Part shown: positions 8,916 through 20,459 of the stretch, one piece after another
Numbering within the stretch: position 1 is the stretch's first letter
Layout: every line of letters begins with the position of its first letter
DNA from: Proteus columbae
GTDB lineage: Bacteria; Pseudomonadota; Gammaproteobacteria; Enterobacterales; Enterobacteriaceae
Length of the DNA stretch: 64,000 nucleotides
Assembly (NCBI RefSeq): GCF_002777965.1
Contig: NZ_NGVR01000030.1
Span: forward strand, 1 to 64,000
Direction: 5' to 3'
Made by a program: the position numbers and the translations under genes
Notes under the pieces: generated by a model
What the model was told of the DNA's origin: nothing
The model's database searches: none
Seen by the model: the letters and a program-made list of their open reading frames with translations, nothing else

Positions 8916-10646
8916 ATGAAATCACACACTCAAGCGCCCTTAGTGGTTGAAGGGAAACTGGCTGATAGTGAACGCATGAAAAAAGAGAGTCACTTTTTAC
9001 GCGGCACTATTACAGAAGACTTACAAAATGGTTTAACTGGTGGTTTTGAAGGCGATAACTTTTTGTTAATTCGCTTTCATGGCATGTATCAGCAAGATGA
9101 CAGAGATATTCGTGCTGAACGTGCGGAGCAAATGCTAGAACCTCGCCATGCAATGATGCTACGTTGCCGTTTACCCGGTGGCATTATTTCGCCTAAACAG
9201 TGGCTTAGTATTGATAAGTTTGCGACTGAAAATACGCTTTATGGCAGTATTCGTATTACTAATCGTCAAACATTTCAATTTCATGGCATTTTAAAAGGCA
9301 ATGTAAAACCCGCACATCAAATGCTTGCAGCAACAGGGTTGGATTCTCTAGCTACTGCGAATGATGTTAACCGTAATGTCTTATGTACTTCAAACCCAGT
9401 GCAATCTTCACTACACCAAGAAGCGTATGAGTGGGCGAAAAAAATATCAGAACACTTATTACCTCGCACTCATGCTTATGCGGAAATTTGGTTAGATAAA
9501 GAGAAAGTTGCAACCACAGACGAAGAGCCTATTTTGGGGGAAACCTACTTACCACGAAAATTTAAAACGTCAGTGGTGATCCCTCCCCATAATGATGTTG
9601 ATCTTCATGCAAATGACATGAATTTTATTGCGATTGCTGAAAACGGGCATCTAGTGGGTTTTAACGTGCTTGTTGGCGGTGGTTTAGCCATGACGCATGG
9701 CGATAAGAATACCTTTCCTCGCTTAGCCAGTGAGTTTGGTTATATCCCTATCGAAAATACATTAGCAATTGCAGAAGCGATTGTGACAACTCAGCGTGAC
9801 TGGGGAAACCGGACTGAACGCAAAAATGCAAAAACAAAATACACATTAGAACGTGTTGGCATAGAGACGTTTAAACAAGAGGTTGAACGCCGCTCAGGTG
9901 TTACATTTGAGGCTATTCGACCTTATGAATTTACCCATCGAGGCGATCAAATTGGTTGGTTAAAAGGTGTTGATGATAAATGGCACCTGACTTTATTTAT
10001 TGAAAGTGGACGGTTGATTGATACACCAGATTCTCCGCTAAAAACAGGTGTTGCTGAAATCGCTAAAATTCATCAAGGTGATTTTCGTCTTACCGCAAAT
10101 CAAAACTTAATTGTCGCAGGTGTACTTGAAAGCGAAAAAGCCAATATTGAAGCGATTGCACGTCAATATGGTTTGATTAGCGATAATGTTACACCATTGC
10201 GTGAACATGCGATGGCGTGTGTTTCTTTTCCAACATGCCCATTGGCGATGGCAGAAGCTGAGCGCTTTTTACCCTCATTCACTGATACACTTGATAGTTT
10301 AATGGCTAAACATGGTGTGAGTGAAGAGCATATAGTTGTGCGCGTAACAGGATGCCCAAATGGCTGTGGTCGAGCGATGCTTGCAGAAGTGGGGCTGGTG
10401 GGTAAAGCGCCTGATCGTTACAACTTGCATTTAGGCGGTAATCGCATCGGGACACGTATTCCGAGAATGTATCGTGAAAATATTACCTCGCAAGAAATCA
10501 TCGCAATACTTGATTCACTGATTGGTGAATGGGCGGTTTCTCGTCATAACAATGAGGGGTTTGGTGATTTTCTTATTCGTACTAATGTGGTTAAACCTGT
10601 ACTGAATTCAGCAATTGATTTTTATGAAGTACAGGAGGCGATATGA
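8916..10646 (+). CDS. cysI: Sulfite reductase [NADPH] hemoprotein beta-subunit
   Basis: Siroheme and [4Fe-4S] subunit that binds and reduces sulfite. The cluster/siroheme cysteines are in [10 protein letters not shown] and the later CPNGCGRAM (pattern CxxxxxC...CxxxC). The substrate-site arginines and lysines lie in nitrite/sulfite-reductase repeats such as [13 protein letters not shown] start at the ATG at 8916, because AGAGGG at 8898-8903 is well spaced for it and it leaves seven residues before PLVVEGKL, as in E. coli. The ATG at 8904 overlaps cysJ and has no properly spaced ribosome site. One base separates it from cysJ, and its stop overlaps cysH. Confidence 0.96.
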   Translation: MKSHTQAPLVVEGKLADSERMKKESHFLRGTITEDLQNGLTGGFEGDNFLLIRFHGMYQQDDRDIRAERAEQMLEPRHAMMLRCRLPGGIISPKQWLSIDKFATENTLYGSIRITNRQTFQFHGILKGNVKPAHQMLAATGLDSLATANDVNRNVLCTSNPVQSSLHQEAYEWAKKISEHLLPRTHAYAEIWLDKEKVATTDEEPILGETYLPRKFKTSVVIPPHNDVDLHANDMNFIAIAENGHLVGFNVLVGGGLAMTHGDKNTFPRLASEFGYIPIENTLAIAEAIVTTQRDWGNRTERKNAKTKYTLERVGIETFKQEVERRSGVTFEAIRPYEFTHRGDQIGWLKGVDDKWHLTLFIESGRLIDTPDSPLKTGVAEIAKIHQGDFRLTANQNLIVAGVLESEKANIEAIARQYGLISDNVTPLREHAMACVSFPTCPLAMAEAERFLPSFTDTLDSLMAKHGVSEEHIVVRVTGCPNGCGRAMLAEVGLVGKAPDRYNLHLGGNRIGTRIPRMYRENITSQEIIAILDSLIGEWAVSRHNNEGFGDFLIRTNVVKPVLNSAIDFYEVQEAI

Positions 10647-11374
10647 GTTTATTTCAGCTTGCTTCGCTAAAACAGTTACCTGTTGAAGAGCAGACAGATG
10701 CTTTGCGCCAGATTAATCAACAGTTAGAGCAATTAAGTGCTATTGAACGGGTTACTTGGGCTTTAGAACATTTACCTAAAACCTATGTATTAAGCTCTAG
10801 TTTTGGTATTCAAGCAGCAGTTTGCCTGCATTTGATAACAAGGCAATACCCTGATATTCCAGCAATTTTGACTGATACAGGTTACTTATTTCCTGAAACT
10901 TACCAATTTATTGATACGCTGACTCAGCAGTTACAACTTAACTTGAAGGTCTATCGGGCTGAAATATCTTCATCTTGGCAAGAAGCGCGTTACGGTAAAC
11001 TTTGGTTAGAAGGTATTGAGGGTATTGAACGTTATAATCAGATAAACAAAGTAGAGCCAATGGAAAGAGCTTTACGTGAATTACAGGCTCAAACGTGGTT
11101 TGCAGGTCTTCGTCGTCAGCAATCTAAAAGCCGTGAACATTTACCAGTGCTTTCAATCGCAAAAGGGATCTTTAAGTTTTTACCCATCGTAGATTGGGAT
11201 AATAAGAAAGTTTATCAATATCTTAAAGAAAACGACTTACCTTATCACCCTTTATGGGAGCAAGGTTATCTCTCTGTGGGAGATACTCATACAACCCGAA
11301 AATGGGAAGAGGGTATGAATGAAGAAGAAACACGATTTTTTGGCTTAAAACGTGAGTGTGGATTACACGAATAA
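10643..11374 (+). CDS. cysH: Phosphoadenylyl-sulfate (PAPS) reductase
   Basis: Thioredoxin-dependent enzyme reducing PAPS to sulfite and adenosine 3',5'-bisphosphate. The PP-loop-like nucleotide site appears as [10 protein letters not shown] (about 51-60). The catalytic cysteine is in the C-terminal KRECGLHE. There is no extra CC pair for a [4Fe-4S] cluster, so this is the PAPS-specific rather than the APS type. 243 aa, as in E. coli. Its ATG overlaps the cysI stop (ATGA), which suggests translational coupling. Confidence 0.96.
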   Translation: MSLFQLASLKQLPVEEQTDALRQINQQLEQLSAIERVTWALEHLPKTYVLSSSFGIQAAVCLHLITRQYPDIPAILTDTGYLFPETYQFIDTLTQQLQLNLKVYRAEISSSWQEARYGKLWLEGIEGIERYNQINKVEPMERALRELQAQTWFAGLRRQQSKSREHLPVLSIAKGIFKFLPIVDWDNKKVYQYLKENDLPYHPLWEQGYLSVGDTHTTRKWEEGMNEEETRFFGLKRECGLHE

Positions 11375-11400
11375 CGTCATTATCTACCAATAAATAATTG

Positions 11401-11430
11401 GGGTAATAGAGTTTATCTATTGCCCTTTTT
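11401..11430 (+). terminator. Terminator after cysJIH
   Basis: The stem GGGTAATAGA / TCTATTGCCC (one G-T pair, 5-base loop) is followed directly by TTTTT. It separates cysJIH from the cysGDNC unit. Confidence 0.88.
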
Positions 11431-11579
11431 GTCATTCTTAAAATTATAACCATTTGAAAATATTTTATTTTTTCTTATTCCTTTCTGTTCCATCACATAG
11501 CTTTTTGTCATTTCATAACCCTTAAAGCACCTTTTATAGTCGTTAGTTATAAAGTGAACAACGAAGGTGAAATACGCGT

Positions 11580-13001
11580 ATGGATTACCTACCCTTATTT
11601 GTGGAATTAAAAGAACGCCCAGTGTTATTGGTTGGTGGTGGTCATGTTGCTGCGCGTAAAGCTTTGCTGTTGTTAAGAGTGGGTTCTCGCTTAAGAGTGA
11701 TTGCACCTCAGTTATGTGATGAATTACATCTTGCTTATCAGCAAAATAAAATTGAATGGGTATCAGCCAAGTATCAGTCTGAACATCTATTAGGAATGAT
11801 GCTTGTGATTGTAGCAACGGATGATAGTGCGCTTAATCAGCAAGTTTATCTTGATGCACAAGCACGACATATTTTTGTTAATGTGGTGGATTCACAGCCT
11901 CAATGCTCATTTATCTTTCCTGCCATTATCGATAGAAACCCTATTTTGATTGCAATTTCATCTGCGGGAAAAGCACCCGTTTTAGTACGAATGATACGTG
12001 AGAAATTAGAAGCCTTATTACCCGCGTCATTGGGAACTATGGCGACAATAGCTGGAAAATGGCGTAATAAAGTGAAACAGCGTTTAGAAACTTTTCAAGC
12101 TCGTTGTCGTTTTTGGGAGCAAGCCTTCAGTGGTAAATTCGCCTCTTTAGTAGCAAGCGATCAATTAGCACAAGCAGAAGCTTTGCTTGAACAACAATTG
12201 AAACAAAAAGAGATCCAACAAGGTGAACTAGCATTAGTTGGGGCAGGTCCCGGTGACGCAGGATTATTAACACTGCGCGGTTTGCAGGTTATTCAACAAG
12301 CCGAAGTTGTGCTCTATGACAGTTTAGTGAGTCCGGAGGTTTTAGAGCTTGTTCGTCGTGATGCTGACACTATTTGTGTAGGTAAAAGAGCGGGACACCA
12401 CAGTGTTTCTCAAGAAGAAACCAATGTGCTGATCGTGAAATATGTGCAACTTGGTAAACGCGTTGTCAGATTAAAAGGTGGTGATCCCTTTATTTTTGGA
12501 CGAGGCGGCGAAGAACTAGAGATCGCAGTACAACATGGCATTTCATTCCAAGTTATTCCCGGTGTTACTGCGGCAAGTGGCGCAAGTGCATACGCAGGTA
12601 TTCCATTAACGCATCGTCAATATGCACAAAGCGTCACCTTTATGACAGGGCATTGTAAACCCGATGGGATAGAGCCTGATTGGGCTTCATTAGCGCAGGC
12701 GAACCATACGCTAGCAATTTATATGGGAACAACACAAGCTGAGCTTATTAGCCAACGATTAATTGAGTTGGGGCGTTCACCTTTAACGCCGATTGCTGTC
12801 ATTAGTTGTGGTACACGTCATGATCAACAAGTGCTGACAGGAAACTTAACGCAACTCGCACAATTAGCAGAAAAAGCACCTACGCCAGCTTTATTGATTG
12901 TCGGAGAAGTTGCCGCATTACATCACCAACTTGCGTGGTTTGGCGATAGACAATTCCAATCAACATCATCAATCCATTCATCTTTGGTTCATTTTGCCTA
13001 A
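11580..13001 (+). CDS. cysG: Siroheme synthase CysG (trifunctional)
   Basis: Makes siroheme, the CysI cofactor, from uroporphyrinogen III. The N-terminal half (about 1-210) is the NAD-dependent precorrin-2 dehydrogenase/ferrochelatase, with Rossmann motif [20 protein letters not shown] and the [19 protein letters not shown] stretch. The C-terminal half (about 216-460) is the SAM uroporphyrinogen methyltransferase, with [31 protein letters not shown] and GIPLTHR. Length (473 aa) fits the fused enzyme (457 in E. coli). The C-terminal tail after WFGDRQ is slightly longer. Here cysG heads the cysDNC unit, whereas in E. coli it sits with nirBDC. Its ATG follows a 200-base promoter gap. Confidence 0.96.
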   Translation: MDYLPLFVELKERPVLLVGGGHVAARKALLLLRVGSRLRVIAPQLCDELHLAYQQNKIEWVSAKYQSEHLLGMMLVIVATDDSALNQQVYLDAQARHIFVNVVDSQPQCSFIFPAIIDRNPILIAISSAGKAPVLVRMIREKLEALLPASLGTMATIAGKWRNKVKQRLETFQARCRFWEQAFSGKFASLVASDQLAQAEALLEQQLKQKEIQQGELALVGAGPGDAGLLTLRGLQVIQQAEVVLYDSLVSPEVLELVRRDADTICVGKRAGHHSVSQEETNVLIVKYVQLGKRVVRLKGGDPFIFGRGGEELEIAVQHGISFQVIPGVTAASGASAYAGIPLTHRQYAQSVTFMTGHCKPDGIEPDWASLAQANHTLAIYMGTTQAELISQRLIELGRSPLTPIAVISCGTRHDQQVLTGNLTQLAQLAEKAPTPALLIVGEVAALHHQLAWFGDRQFQSTSSIHSSLVHFA

Positions 13002-13012
13002 ACGAGGTTGTT

Positions 13013-13921
13013 ATGAATGAAACACAATTAACCCATCTTCAGCAATTAGAAGCAGAAAGTATTTATATTCTGCGCGAAGTTGTCGCTGAATTTGAAAATC
13101 CCGTCATGCTTTATTCAATAGGCAAAGATTCCTCGGTGATGTTGCATTTAGCTCGTAAAGCGTTTTATCCCGCGAAATTACCTTTCCCTTTGTTGCATGT
13201 TGATACTGGCTGGAAATTCCGAGAAATGTATGAATTTCGAGATAAAACGGCTAAAGAATATGGTTTTGATCTTAACGTTTATCGCAATCCGCAAGGGGTA
13301 GAACTTGGCATTAATCCGTTTATTCATGGTAGTGCAAAACACACCGATATCATGAAAACAGAAGGACTAAAGCAAGCCTTAGACAAATATGGTTTTGATG
13401 CGGCATTTGGTGGAGCGCGTCGTGATGAAGAAAAATCACGAGCTAAAGAGCGTATTTATTCGTTTAGAGATAGAAAGCATCGCTGGGATCCAAAAAACCA
13501 ACGACCTGAATTATGGAAAAACTATAACGGACAGGTTAATAAAGGTGAAAGTATTCGTGTATTTCCGCTATCTAACTGGACGGAGCTTGATATTTGGCAA
13601 TATATCTATTTAGAGAATATCGACATTGTTCCTCTCTATTTTGCAAAAAATAGACCTGTTATTGAACGTGATGGCACCTTAATTATGGTAGATGACGACA
13701 GAATTGATCTAAAACCGGGTGAGGTGATCACACAGCAAAAAGTGAGATTTAGAACGCTGGGATGCTGGCCATTAACGGGTGCTATTCCTTCACAAGCAGA
13801 AACTCTACCCGCCATTATTGAAGAAATGCTGATTTCCACCAGCAGTGAACGACAAGGGCGTTTAATTGATAGTGATCAGTCAGCCTCAATGGAACTGAAA
13901 AAGCGCCAAGGTTATTTTTAA
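13013..13921 (+). CDS. cysD: Sulfate adenylyltransferase subunit 2
   Basis: Catalytic subunit of ATP sulfurylase: it makes adenosine 5'-phosphosulfate from sulfate and ATP, driven by the CysN GTPase. The PP-loop [12 protein letters not shown] is at about residues 36-47. The family landmarks [15 protein letters not shown] and [14 protein letters not shown] are present, as is the C-terminal [10 protein letters not shown]. 302 aa, as in E. coli. It starts 11 bases after cysG and lies 11 bases before cysN. Confidence 0.97.
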   Translation: MNETQLTHLQQLEAESIYILREVVAEFENPVMLYSIGKDSSVMLHLARKAFYPAKLPFPLLHVDTGWKFREMYEFRDKTAKEYGFDLNVYRNPQGVELGINPFIHGSAKHTDIMKTEGLKQALDKYGFDAAFGGARRDEEKSRAKERIYSFRDRKHRWDPKNQRPELWKNYNGQVNKGESIRVFPLSNWTELDIWQYIYLENIDIVPLYFAKNRPVIERDGTLIMVDDDRIDLKPGEVITQQKVRFRTLGCWPLTGAIPSQAETLPAIIEEMLISTSSERQGRLIDSDQSASMELKKRQGYF

Positions 13922-13932
13922 TCGGAGGAAAT

Positions 13933-15384
13933 ATGGGACTTTTAGCCGTAAAAACGAATCAACTTGTCGCGGGTGAAATCGCACAACAGGGCGGTGTAGA
14001 TCGCTATCTTAAGACCCAACAGAATAAAGGATTACTACGATTTTTAACCTGTGGGAATGTCGATGATGGAAAAAGTACATTAATAGGGCGTTTACTTCAT
14101 GACACAAGGCAGATCTATGAAGATCAGCTTTCTACATTACAAAATGAAAGTAAAAAGATCGGCACTCAAGGTGAAAAGCTCGATCTGGCTTTGCTGGTGG
14201 ATGGATTAGCAGCAGAAAGAGAGCAGGGGATCACTATTGATGTTGCTTACCGCTATTTTTCAACTTCAAAGCGTAAGTTTATTATTGCTGATACGCCAGG
14301 ACATGCTCAATATACCCGCAATATGGCGACAGGAGCATCAACAAGTTCACTTTCTATTCTGTTGATCGATGCTCGAAAAGGTGTACAAGAACAAACACGG
14401 CGACACAGTTTTATCAGCACACTCCTTGGGATCCGCCATTTAATTGTTGCGATCAATAAAATGGATCTGGTGGATTATCAGCAAGCGACCTTTGATTCGA
14501 TCCAGCAAGATTATCTTAAATTTGCCGATCAACTGCCAACAGATCTTACCATTGAATTTGTCCCTATTTCCGCCCTTGATGGTGACAATGTGGTTTCTCC
14601 CTCATTGAATATGCCTTGGTATCAAGGAAAAACGTTGCTTTCATTATTAGAGGATGCGCCGGTTAAATTGGGTTCAGACTCGCAAGCACTGCGTTTTCCT
14701 GTGCAATATGTGAATCGCCCAAATCTAGATTTTAGAGGATACAGCGGTACGGTGTCTTCAGGTGTGCTTTATCAAGGGCAAAAAATCAAAGTATTGCCTT
14801 CAGAAAAACATACAACGATTAAACGCATTGTCACTTTTGATGGTGATCTAACGCAAGCTAAAGCAGGGCAAGCAATCACGCTGGTTCTGGCAGATGAAAT
14901 TGATATTAGTCGTGGAGATATTATCGTTGATGATAACGATACAACCGCCAATATTAGCACTCATGCGTTAATTGACGTGGTGTGGATGTCAGAACAGCCT
15001 TTAGTGCAAGGTCATACTCTGGATATCAAAATTGCAGGTAAAAAAAGCCGTGCAAAAATAGAGAATATTCATTATCAAGTGGATGTAAATAAGCTCACTC
15101 AACAAGTAACAGATAACTTAAGTTTAAATGCGATAGGTAGTGTTGAAGTCTCATTTGAAGAGCCTCTGGTGCTGGATAACTATCAAATTAATGCTGATAC
15201 TGGAGGATTAATTCTTATTGATCGACTAAGCAATGTCACCGTAGGCGCTGGACTTATTCGAGAAACGAGAGATAACGCCATACAAACTATGACGCAATAT
15301 GATGCTTTTGAAGTTGAGTTAAATCAGCTTATCCGTCGCCACTTTCCCCATTGGGGAGCGAGAGATCTTCTTGGAGGAAAATAG
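13933..15384 (+). CDS. cysN: Sulfate adenylyltransferase subunit 1 (GTPase)
   Basis: EF-Tu-like GTPase subunit that couples GTP hydrolysis to APS synthesis by CysD. The GTP motifs are GNVDDGKST (G1, about 37-45), DTPGH (G3) and NKMD (G4), followed by two beta-barrel domains. 483 aa against 475 in E. coli. A GGAGG lies 6 bases before the ATG. The protein is CysN only, not a CysN-CysC fusion: cysC follows with a one-base overlap. Confidence 0.97.
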   Translation: MGLLAVKTNQLVAGEIAQQGGVDRYLKTQQNKGLLRFLTCGNVDDGKSTLIGRLLHDTRQIYEDQLSTLQNESKKIGTQGEKLDLALLVDGLAAEREQGITIDVAYRYFSTSKRKFIIADTPGHAQYTRNMATGASTSSLSILLIDARKGVQEQTRRHSFISTLLGIRHLIVAINKMDLVDYQQATFDSIQQDYLKFADQLPTDLTIEFVPISALDGDNVVSPSLNMPWYQGKTLLSLLEDAPVKLGSDSQALRFPVQYVNRPNLDFRGYSGTVSSGVLYQGQKIKVLPSEKHTTIKRIVTFDGDLTQAKAGQAITLVLADEIDISRGDIIVDDNDTTANISTHALIDVVWMSEQPLVQGHTLDIKIAGKKSRAKIENIHYQVDVNKLTQQVTDNLSLNAIGSVEVSFEEPLVLDNYQINADTGGLILIDRLSNVTVGAGLIRETRDNAIQTMTQYDAFEVELNQLIRRHFPHWGARDLLGGK

Positions 15385-15998
15385 TGGTGATAAGCAACGA
15401 TATTGTTTGGCATCCTCATAAAATTGGATTAAATGAACGCGAATCACAACAAGCACACAAAGGATGTGTGCTTTGGTTTACAGGGTTATCTGGCTCAGGT
15501 AAATCCACACTTGCTGATGCACTAGAACAAGCGCTTTATCAGTATTCACAAAAACATTCGCCTATTCATACTTATTTATTAGATGGGGATAACTTACGCC
15601 ATGGATTATGTTGTGATCTCGGATTTAGCGCAGAAGATAGGCATGAGAATATCCGCCGTGTGGGGGAAGTGGCTAAATTGATGGTCGATGCGGGGCTTAT
15701 TGTCTTAACAGCTTTTATCTCGCCTTACCAAAAAGACAGACAACAAGTTAGAGATCGTTTTGAGCAAGGAAGATTTATTGAGATCTTTGTTGATACACCA
15801 CTTTCTATTTGTGAAGCCCGAGATCCGAAAGGGCTTTATCAAAAAGCAAGACGTGGTGAAATAAAGCAATTTTCAGGTATAGATTCGCCTTATGAACCGC
15901 CCATTGATCCTGAATTACATTTAGATGGTACACTTTCTATAAGTGAACTAATCCAACAAATTCTCGCATATCTACGGCAAAACCAAATTTACCGTTAA
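15384..15998 (+). CDS. cysC: Adenylyl-sulfate kinase
   Basis: Phosphorylates APS to PAPS, the CysH substrate. The P-loop GLSGSGKST is at about residues 34-42. The family stretches [34 protein letters not shown] and [13 protein letters not shown]-like are visible. I place the start at GTG 15384, which shares its G with the cysN stop TAG and has GGAGG at 15373-15377. GTG 15387 is an equal alternative. An upstream TTG at 15351 would only add residues inside cysN. The resulting length (204 aa) fits E. coli (201). Last gene of cysGDNC. Confidence 0.95.
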   Translation: MVISNDIVWHPHKIGLNERESQQAHKGCVLWFTGLSGSGKSTLADALEQALYQYSQKHSPIHTYLLDGDNLRHGLCCDLGFSAEDRHENIRRVGEVAKLMVDAGLIVLTAFISPYQKDRQQVRDRFEQGRFIEIFVDTPLSICEARDPKGLYQKARRGEIKQFSGIDSPYEPPIDPELHLDGTLSISELIQQILAYLRQNQIYR

Positions 15999-16328
15999 TC
16001 TGATGATGACATTAAATTATCTTTGCACGAACCTCCCATAAAAAGGGGGAATGTGTAGAGATAATGTATGCAATTAGAGTAAAAACGCTGATTCCGGCAT
16101 ACCATTTAAAATACAACTCACGCTTTAATTGAGCATTCATTTATTTATAAATTAACCCCATAGCACTTCATCTTAATAAGAAAAAATCAAACCTTAGTCT
16201 GATTTTTATAGAAGTTACCCGCGTTTATAGTGAGGAGAATAGGAATAATAATGTAATATATTCCAGCACTGTTGTGGCGTCTGTGGTTGAGTTGTGGGAT
16301 GATTAGCCCATTAATCTTGGGGGTGGTA
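15999..16328. other. Gap between cysC and ftsB
   Basis: 330 bases with no gene I can support. The weak hairpin AAAAATCA / TGATTTTT (16183-16190 with 16201-16208, 10-base loop) may act as a terminator. In E. coli ygbE sits between cysC and ftsB; no trace of it is readable here. The ftsB promoter must lie in the last part. Confidence 0.4.
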
Positions 16329-16619
16329 ATGGGGAAATTAACAGTCTTACTTCTGATTTTACTTGGTTGGCTACAATATTCATTGTGGTTAGGTAAAAAT
16401 GGTATCCATGATTACAACAAAGTAACTCAAGAAGTTGAATCTGCATTGGCGCAAAATACGCAGTTAAAAGAGCGTAATGATCGTCTATTTGCGGAGATTG
16501 ATGACCTCAATGGCGGGCAAGAAGCATTAGAAGAACGTGCTCGTAGTGAATTAGGAATGATAAAGCCTAATGAGACATTTTTCCGTATTGTGAGCGATAA
16601 ATCTCAACCACGTCGTTAA
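16329..16619 (+). CDS. ftsB: Cell division protein FtsB
   Basis: Small bitopic divisome protein that forms the FtsQ-FtsB-FtsL complex and helps activate FtsWI. A single N-terminal membrane helix (about residues 4-21, [19 protein letters not shown]) is followed by a periplasmic coiled coil (about 28-65). The conserved stretches KNGIHDY and [25 protein letters not shown]-like match E. coli. I use the ATG at 16329 (MGKLT), as in E. coli, rather than an upstream in-frame start. 96 aa. It heads the ispD-ispF-truD-surE-pcm block. Confidence 0.95.
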   Translation: MGKLTVLLLILLGWLQYSLWLGKNGIHDYNKVTQEVESALAQNTQLKERNDRLFAEIDDLNGGQEALEERARSELGMIKPNETFFRIVSDKSQPRR

Positions 16620-16658
16620 TTTATTGAATTAATAGTGTGTCCTGATACAAATATCATA

Positions 16659-17405
16659 ATGAATATAACAAACTCAACTCTTCCTATTGTTGCTGTTATT
16701 CCAGCGGCTGGTATTGGAAGTCGAATGCAATCAGTCTGTCCAAAACAATATTTGAAGATTGGTGGATTGACTATTCTTGAACATACCATTAATGCCTTAT
16801 TAAAACACCCACGTATAACGCAAATTATCGTGGCGATCAGCCCTAATGACAGCTATTTTCACTCTTTACCTTTAGCGCAAGATCAAAGAATAATTACGGT
16901 TAATGGTGGTGGTGAACGTGCTGACTCTGTATTGTCAGGTTTAGAGTATGTCACTCAACACTTTTCTGAAAATACATGGGCGTTAGTTCATGATGCAGCA
17001 AGACCTTGCTTGCATTTTGGCGATCTTGATCATCTTATTAAATTAATTGATGAAAACGTTATGGATCCACAATTTTGTGGTGGCATTCTTGCGACACCTG
17101 TTCGCGATACAATGAAACGTAGTCATCAGCAAGATAATCATATTGAACAAACAGTAGAAAGAACAACCCTATGGCATGCTTTAACGCCACAATTCTTTCC
17201 TGCCTTGTTATTAAAACAAAATATAGAAAATGCACTCTCACAAAAAGCAACGATCACTGATGAGGCCTCAGCGATGGAGTTTGCTGGATATGAACCTTTA
17301 TTAGTTAAAGGTCGTGCAGATAATATTAAAGTTACTCAGCCAGAAGATTTAGCGCTTGCAGAGTTTTTCCTCTCACGCCAAATCACCAGTATAAGGAACA
17401 CATAA
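16659..17405 (+). CDS. ispD: 2-C-methyl-D-erythritol 4-phosphate cytidylyltransferase
   Basis: Third step of the MEP isoprenoid pathway: CTP + MEP to CDP-ME. The nucleotide site [18 protein letters not shown] is near the N-terminus. The catalytic and binding landmarks [24 protein letters not shown] and GRADNIKVT are present. The ATG at 16659 gives 248 aa, close to E. coli (236). A GTG at 16635 is in frame but would add eight residues not seen in the family. Five bases separate it from ispF. Confidence 0.95.
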   Translation: MNITNSTLPIVAVIPAAGIGSRMQSVCPKQYLKIGGLTILEHTINALLKHPRITQIIVAISPNDSYFHSLPLAQDQRIITVNGGGERADSVLSGLEYVTQHFSENTWALVHDAARPCLHFGDLDHLIKLIDENVMDPQFCGGILATPVRDTMKRSHQQDNHIEQTVERTTLWHALTPQFFPALLLKQNIENALSQKATITDEASAMEFAGYEPLLVKGRADNIKVTQPEDLALAEFFLSRQITSIRNT

Positions 17406-17409
17406 TAAA

Positions 17410-17895
17410 ATGAGAATTGGACACGGTTACGACGTACACAAATTTGGCGGTGAAGGTCCTATTATTATTGGCGGCGTCAGAATTCCTTATGAACAAGGGC
17501 TGTTAGCTCACTCTGACGGTGATGTCGTATTACATGCGGTTACAGATGCTATTTTAGGCGCGGTGGCGATGGGAGACATTGGCACATTGTTTCCTGATAC
17601 TGATCCGGCTTACAAAGGCGCAGATAGTCGTGTACTCCTTCGTGAAGCATTCTCACGCGTAAGAGCAAAAGGTTACCGAATTGGTAATTTAGATGTCACA
17701 ATTATTGCTCAGGCACCAAAAATGCTACCTCATACACCGCAAATGCGCGTCAATATCGCTGAAGATCTTCATTGCCATGTTGATGATATCAATGTGAAAG
17801 CCACCACAACAGAAAAGCTTGGATTTGTTGGTAGAAAAGAAGGCATTGCCTGTGAAGCCGTTGTTTTATTAATGAAAGAGTCATTACCTGAATGA
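17410..17895 (+). CDS. ispF: 2-C-methyl-D-erythritol 2,4-cyclodiphosphate synthase
   Basis: Makes the MEP cyclodiphosphate after IspE. The zinc ligands are in [11 protein letters not shown] (DxH) and the later [11 protein letters not shown]. The C-terminal [21 protein letters not shown] is diagnostic. 161 aa (159 in E. coli). Cytosolic trimer by family. Its stop overlaps the truD start (ATGA). Confidence 0.97.
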   Translation: MRIGHGYDVHKFGGEGPIIIGGVRIPYEQGLLAHSDGDVVLHAVTDAILGAVAMGDIGTLFPDTDPAYKGADSRVLLREAFSRVRAKGYRIGNLDVTIIAQAPKMLPHTPQMRVNIAEDLHCHVDDINVKATTTEKLGFVGRKEGIACEAVVLLMKESLPE

Positions 17896-18944
17896 ATGAT
17901 TTACCCGAACTCCATTGGTTACATGGAAAACCACAAGCAACAGGCTTATTAAAGTCAATTCCTGAAGATTTTATTGTCTGTGAAGATCTTGGTTTCACCC
18001 TTGATGGTGAAGGCGAGCATGTCATGGTGAAAATCAGAAAAACAGGTTGTAACACGGCTTTCGTTGCTGAAAAATTGGCAAAATTTGTTGGGATCCATCC
18101 TCGTGATGCCAGTTACGCCGGACTAAAAGACAGAAATGCCGTTACTGAACAGTGGTTTTGCTTGCGAATGCCGGGTAAAGAGATGCCCGATTTTAGCCAG
18201 CTTGTTTTAGAAGGTTGCGAAATTTTAGAAACGACTCGCCAACAACGTAAATTACGTATAGGAACGCTAAAAGGTAATCACTTTACATTGGTGTTACGAG
18301 AAATTTCTGATCGCGATTTTGTTGATACTCGATTAGCGCAAATAAAAGCGAAAGGTATTCCTAACTACTTTGGTGCTCAACGATTTGGTCGTAATGGTGA
18401 TAATTTACGACAAGCCATGCGTTGGGCAACAGATGAAATTCGCGTAAAAGAACGAGGAAAACGTAGTTTTTATCTTTCAGCAGCCCGTAGTGCGATGTTT
18501 AATCATATCGTCAGCAAAAGATTGGAATGTGATTTATATTCAAAGGTGATACTCGGTGATGCAATGCAACTTCATGGAAGAGGTAGCTGGTTTGTTGTTG
18601 ATGAAGCCGAACTGGCTCAAACACAAACCCGTTATGAAGAGCATGATGTTCATATTACTGCACCTTTGCCGGGTAAAGGTGATTTAGGTACACAATCACA
18701 AGCATTGGATTTTGAAACTGAAAATCTGGCAGAATATGAAGCTTTCTGGTCGCTGGCTCGACAAGAACGAGTTGATAATACAAGACGTGCTATCAATGTA
18801 TTACCAGAAAATATGTCATGGAATTGGGTAGACGACACCACTGTTTCTCTGTCATTCTTTTTACCCGCAGGAAGCTTTGCAACTAGCGTTGTACGCGAAT
18901 TAATTTTATTAGGGAATGATGATGCTGAAAATATTGGTGAGTAA
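17892..18944 (+). CDS. truD: tRNA pseudouridine(13) synthase TruD
   Basis: Pseudouridylates U13 in tRNA-Glu. The catalytic aspartate lies in [13 protein letters not shown] (about residue 80). Other TruD landmarks are [15 protein letters not shown] and the C-terminal [14 protein letters not shown]. 350 aa (349 in E. coli). It overlaps ispF by 4 bases and the surE start by about 23 bases. Confidence 0.96.
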   Translation: MNDLPELHWLHGKPQATGLLKSIPEDFIVCEDLGFTLDGEGEHVMVKIRKTGCNTAFVAEKLAKFVGIHPRDASYAGLKDRNAVTEQWFCLRMPGKEMPDFSQLVLEGCEILETTRQQRKLRIGTLKGNHFTLVLREISDRDFVDTRLAQIKAKGIPNYFGAQRFGRNGDNLRQAMRWATDEIRVKERGKRSFYLSAARSAMFNHIVSKRLECDLYSKVILGDAMQLHGRGSWFVVDEAELAQTQTRYEEHDVHITAPLPGKGDLGTQSQALDFETENLAEYEAFWSLARQERVDNTRRAINVLPENMSWNWVDDTTVSLSFFLPAGSFATSVVRELILLGNDDAENIGE

Positions 18945-19686
18945 TGACGATGGTGTGATGGCGAAGGGGATACAGACTCTCGTTAAAGCATTGCGCCAGC
19001 GTTATGATGTACAAATTGTTGCACCCGATCGTAATCGTAGTGCTGCATCTAATTCTTTAACAATTGACAGACCTCTACGTAAGCAAGAGCTTGAGAATGG
19101 GGACATTGCGATTGTTGAGGGTACACCAACAGATTGCGTTTATCTTGGTGTGAACCATTTAGTACGTCCTCGTCCTGATATTGTGGTTTCTGGTATTAAT
19201 CACGGCCCTAATTTGGGTGATGATGTTATTTATTCAGGTACTGTTGCAGCGGCAACAGAAGGGCGTTTTTTAGGCTTACCTGCTATTGCTGTTTCACTTG
19301 ATGGTGAAACGCACTTTGAGACAGCCGCTCAAGTGACTTGTGAAGTTTTGGCAATGTTACAACAAGTACCGTTAAGAGCAGGAAATATTCTCAATATTAA
19401 CGTACCTGATATTCCTCTTGATGAAGTAAAAGGTTTTCGTATTACACGTTGTGGTAGTCGTCATGCTTCACAACATGTTTATACACATACCGATCCTAGA
19501 GGAAATAGTCTTTATTGGATTGGGCCTCCAGGTGAAAAAAATGATGTAGGTCCCGATACAGATTTTGCTGCTGTTGACGAAGGTTATGTTTCGATAACCC
19601 CATTACATGTCGATTTAACAGCCTATAAAGCACTCGATTTACTACAAAATTGGTTAAACAAAGCAGAGGTCAAAAAAACATGTTAA
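18922..19686 (+). CDS. surE: 5'/3'-nucleotidase SurE
   Basis: Metal-dependent survival-protein nucleotidase acting on nucleoside monophosphates and short polyphosphates. The metal motif SNDDGV is at about residues 6-11, with SNSLT, GTPTDCV and [18 protein letters not shown]-like stretches. Three tandem ATGs (18916, 18919, 18922) are possible. AGGGA at 18911-18915 is best spaced for the last. 254 aa (253 in E. coli). It overlaps truD and pcm, so the block is probably coupled in translation. Confidence 0.95.
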   Translation: MLKILVSNDDGVMAKGIQTLVKALRQRYDVQIVAPDRNRSAASNSLTIDRPLRKQELENGDIAIVEGTPTDCVYLGVNHLVRPRPDIVVSGINHGPNLGDDVIYSGTVAAATEGRFLGLPAIAVSLDGETHFETAAQVTCEVLAMLQQVPLRAGNILNINVPDIPLDEVKGFRITRCGSRHASQHVYTHTDPRGNSLYWIGPPGEKNDVGPDTDFAAVDEGYVSITPLHVDLTAYKALDLLQNWLNKAEVKKTC

Positions 19687-20306
19687 GTCGGTCAATGAAA
19701 GACTTACTGACAATGTTAAAACAGCATGGCATCAAGGATGAGAGCCTGTTGGAAGCAATGAGTAAAGTACCAAGAGAGCTTTTTATAGATGAAGCGCTTT
19801 CTCATAAGGCTTATGAAAATACGGCTTTGCCTATTGGCAATGGGCAAACTATTTCACAGCCTTATATTGTTGCCAAAATGACAACGCTACTGGAATTACA
19901 AAGTACCGATTCTGTATTAGAAATTGGTACAGGTTCGGGATATCAAACTGCAGTATTAGCAAATTTAGTTCATCATGTTAGTTCCGTTGAGCGTATAAAG
20001 ATATTGCAATGGCAAGCTAAACGACGTTTTAAACATCTTGATTTACATAATATCTCGACACGTCATGGAGATGGATGGGAAGGTTGGTCATCAAAAGCCC
20101 CTTTTAATGCCATAATAGTGACAGCGTGTGCAACAGAAGTACCGCAACAGTTATTGATGCAGTTAGCCGATGGTGGCAGGATGATCATACCTGTTGGTGA
20201 GCAACAACAAATACTGAAGTTTATCCGACGTTTAGGTAATGATTTTCACTATCAATCTATAGAAACTGTTAGATTTGTTCCTTTAATCGCAGGCGAGTTA
20301 GCATAA
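19680..20306 (+). CDS. pcm: Protein-L-isoaspartate O-methyltransferase
   Basis: Repairs isoaspartyl damage using SAM. The SAM motif [16 protein letters not shown] is at about residues 80-95. The N-terminal [26 protein letters not shown] and C-terminal [12 protein letters not shown] all match E. coli. The ATG at 19680 gives 208 aa, identical in length to E. coli. An upstream in-frame start at 19650 lies inside surE. Confidence 0.96.
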   Translation: MLSRSMKDLLTMLKQHGIKDESLLEAMSKVPRELFIDEALSHKAYENTALPIGNGQTISQPYIVAKMTTLLELQSTDSVLEIGTGSGYQTAVLANLVHHVSSVERIKILQWQAKRRFKHLDLHNISTRHGDGWEGWSSKAPFNAIIVTACATEVPQQLLMQLADGGRMIIPVGEQQQILKFIRRLGNDFHYQSIETVRFVPLIAGELA

Positions 20307-20459
20307 CTTCCAGATAAATCTGACCGTTTTTTATTACTGCTTTTTAATAGCTTGTCGTAATCTGCACTAATAAATGAAACATTTTCAAAAAATTGCAGTC
20401 TTTTTGTTTAACTCGACAAATTGCTAGATGCTAATGCCTTTTTAAAGGGAGAAGGAAGT

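Noticed and set aside
11223-11817. Open frames on the minus strand over cysH and the start of cysG
   Set aside because: They are antisense shadows of cysH and cysG with no ribosome site or recognisable protein.
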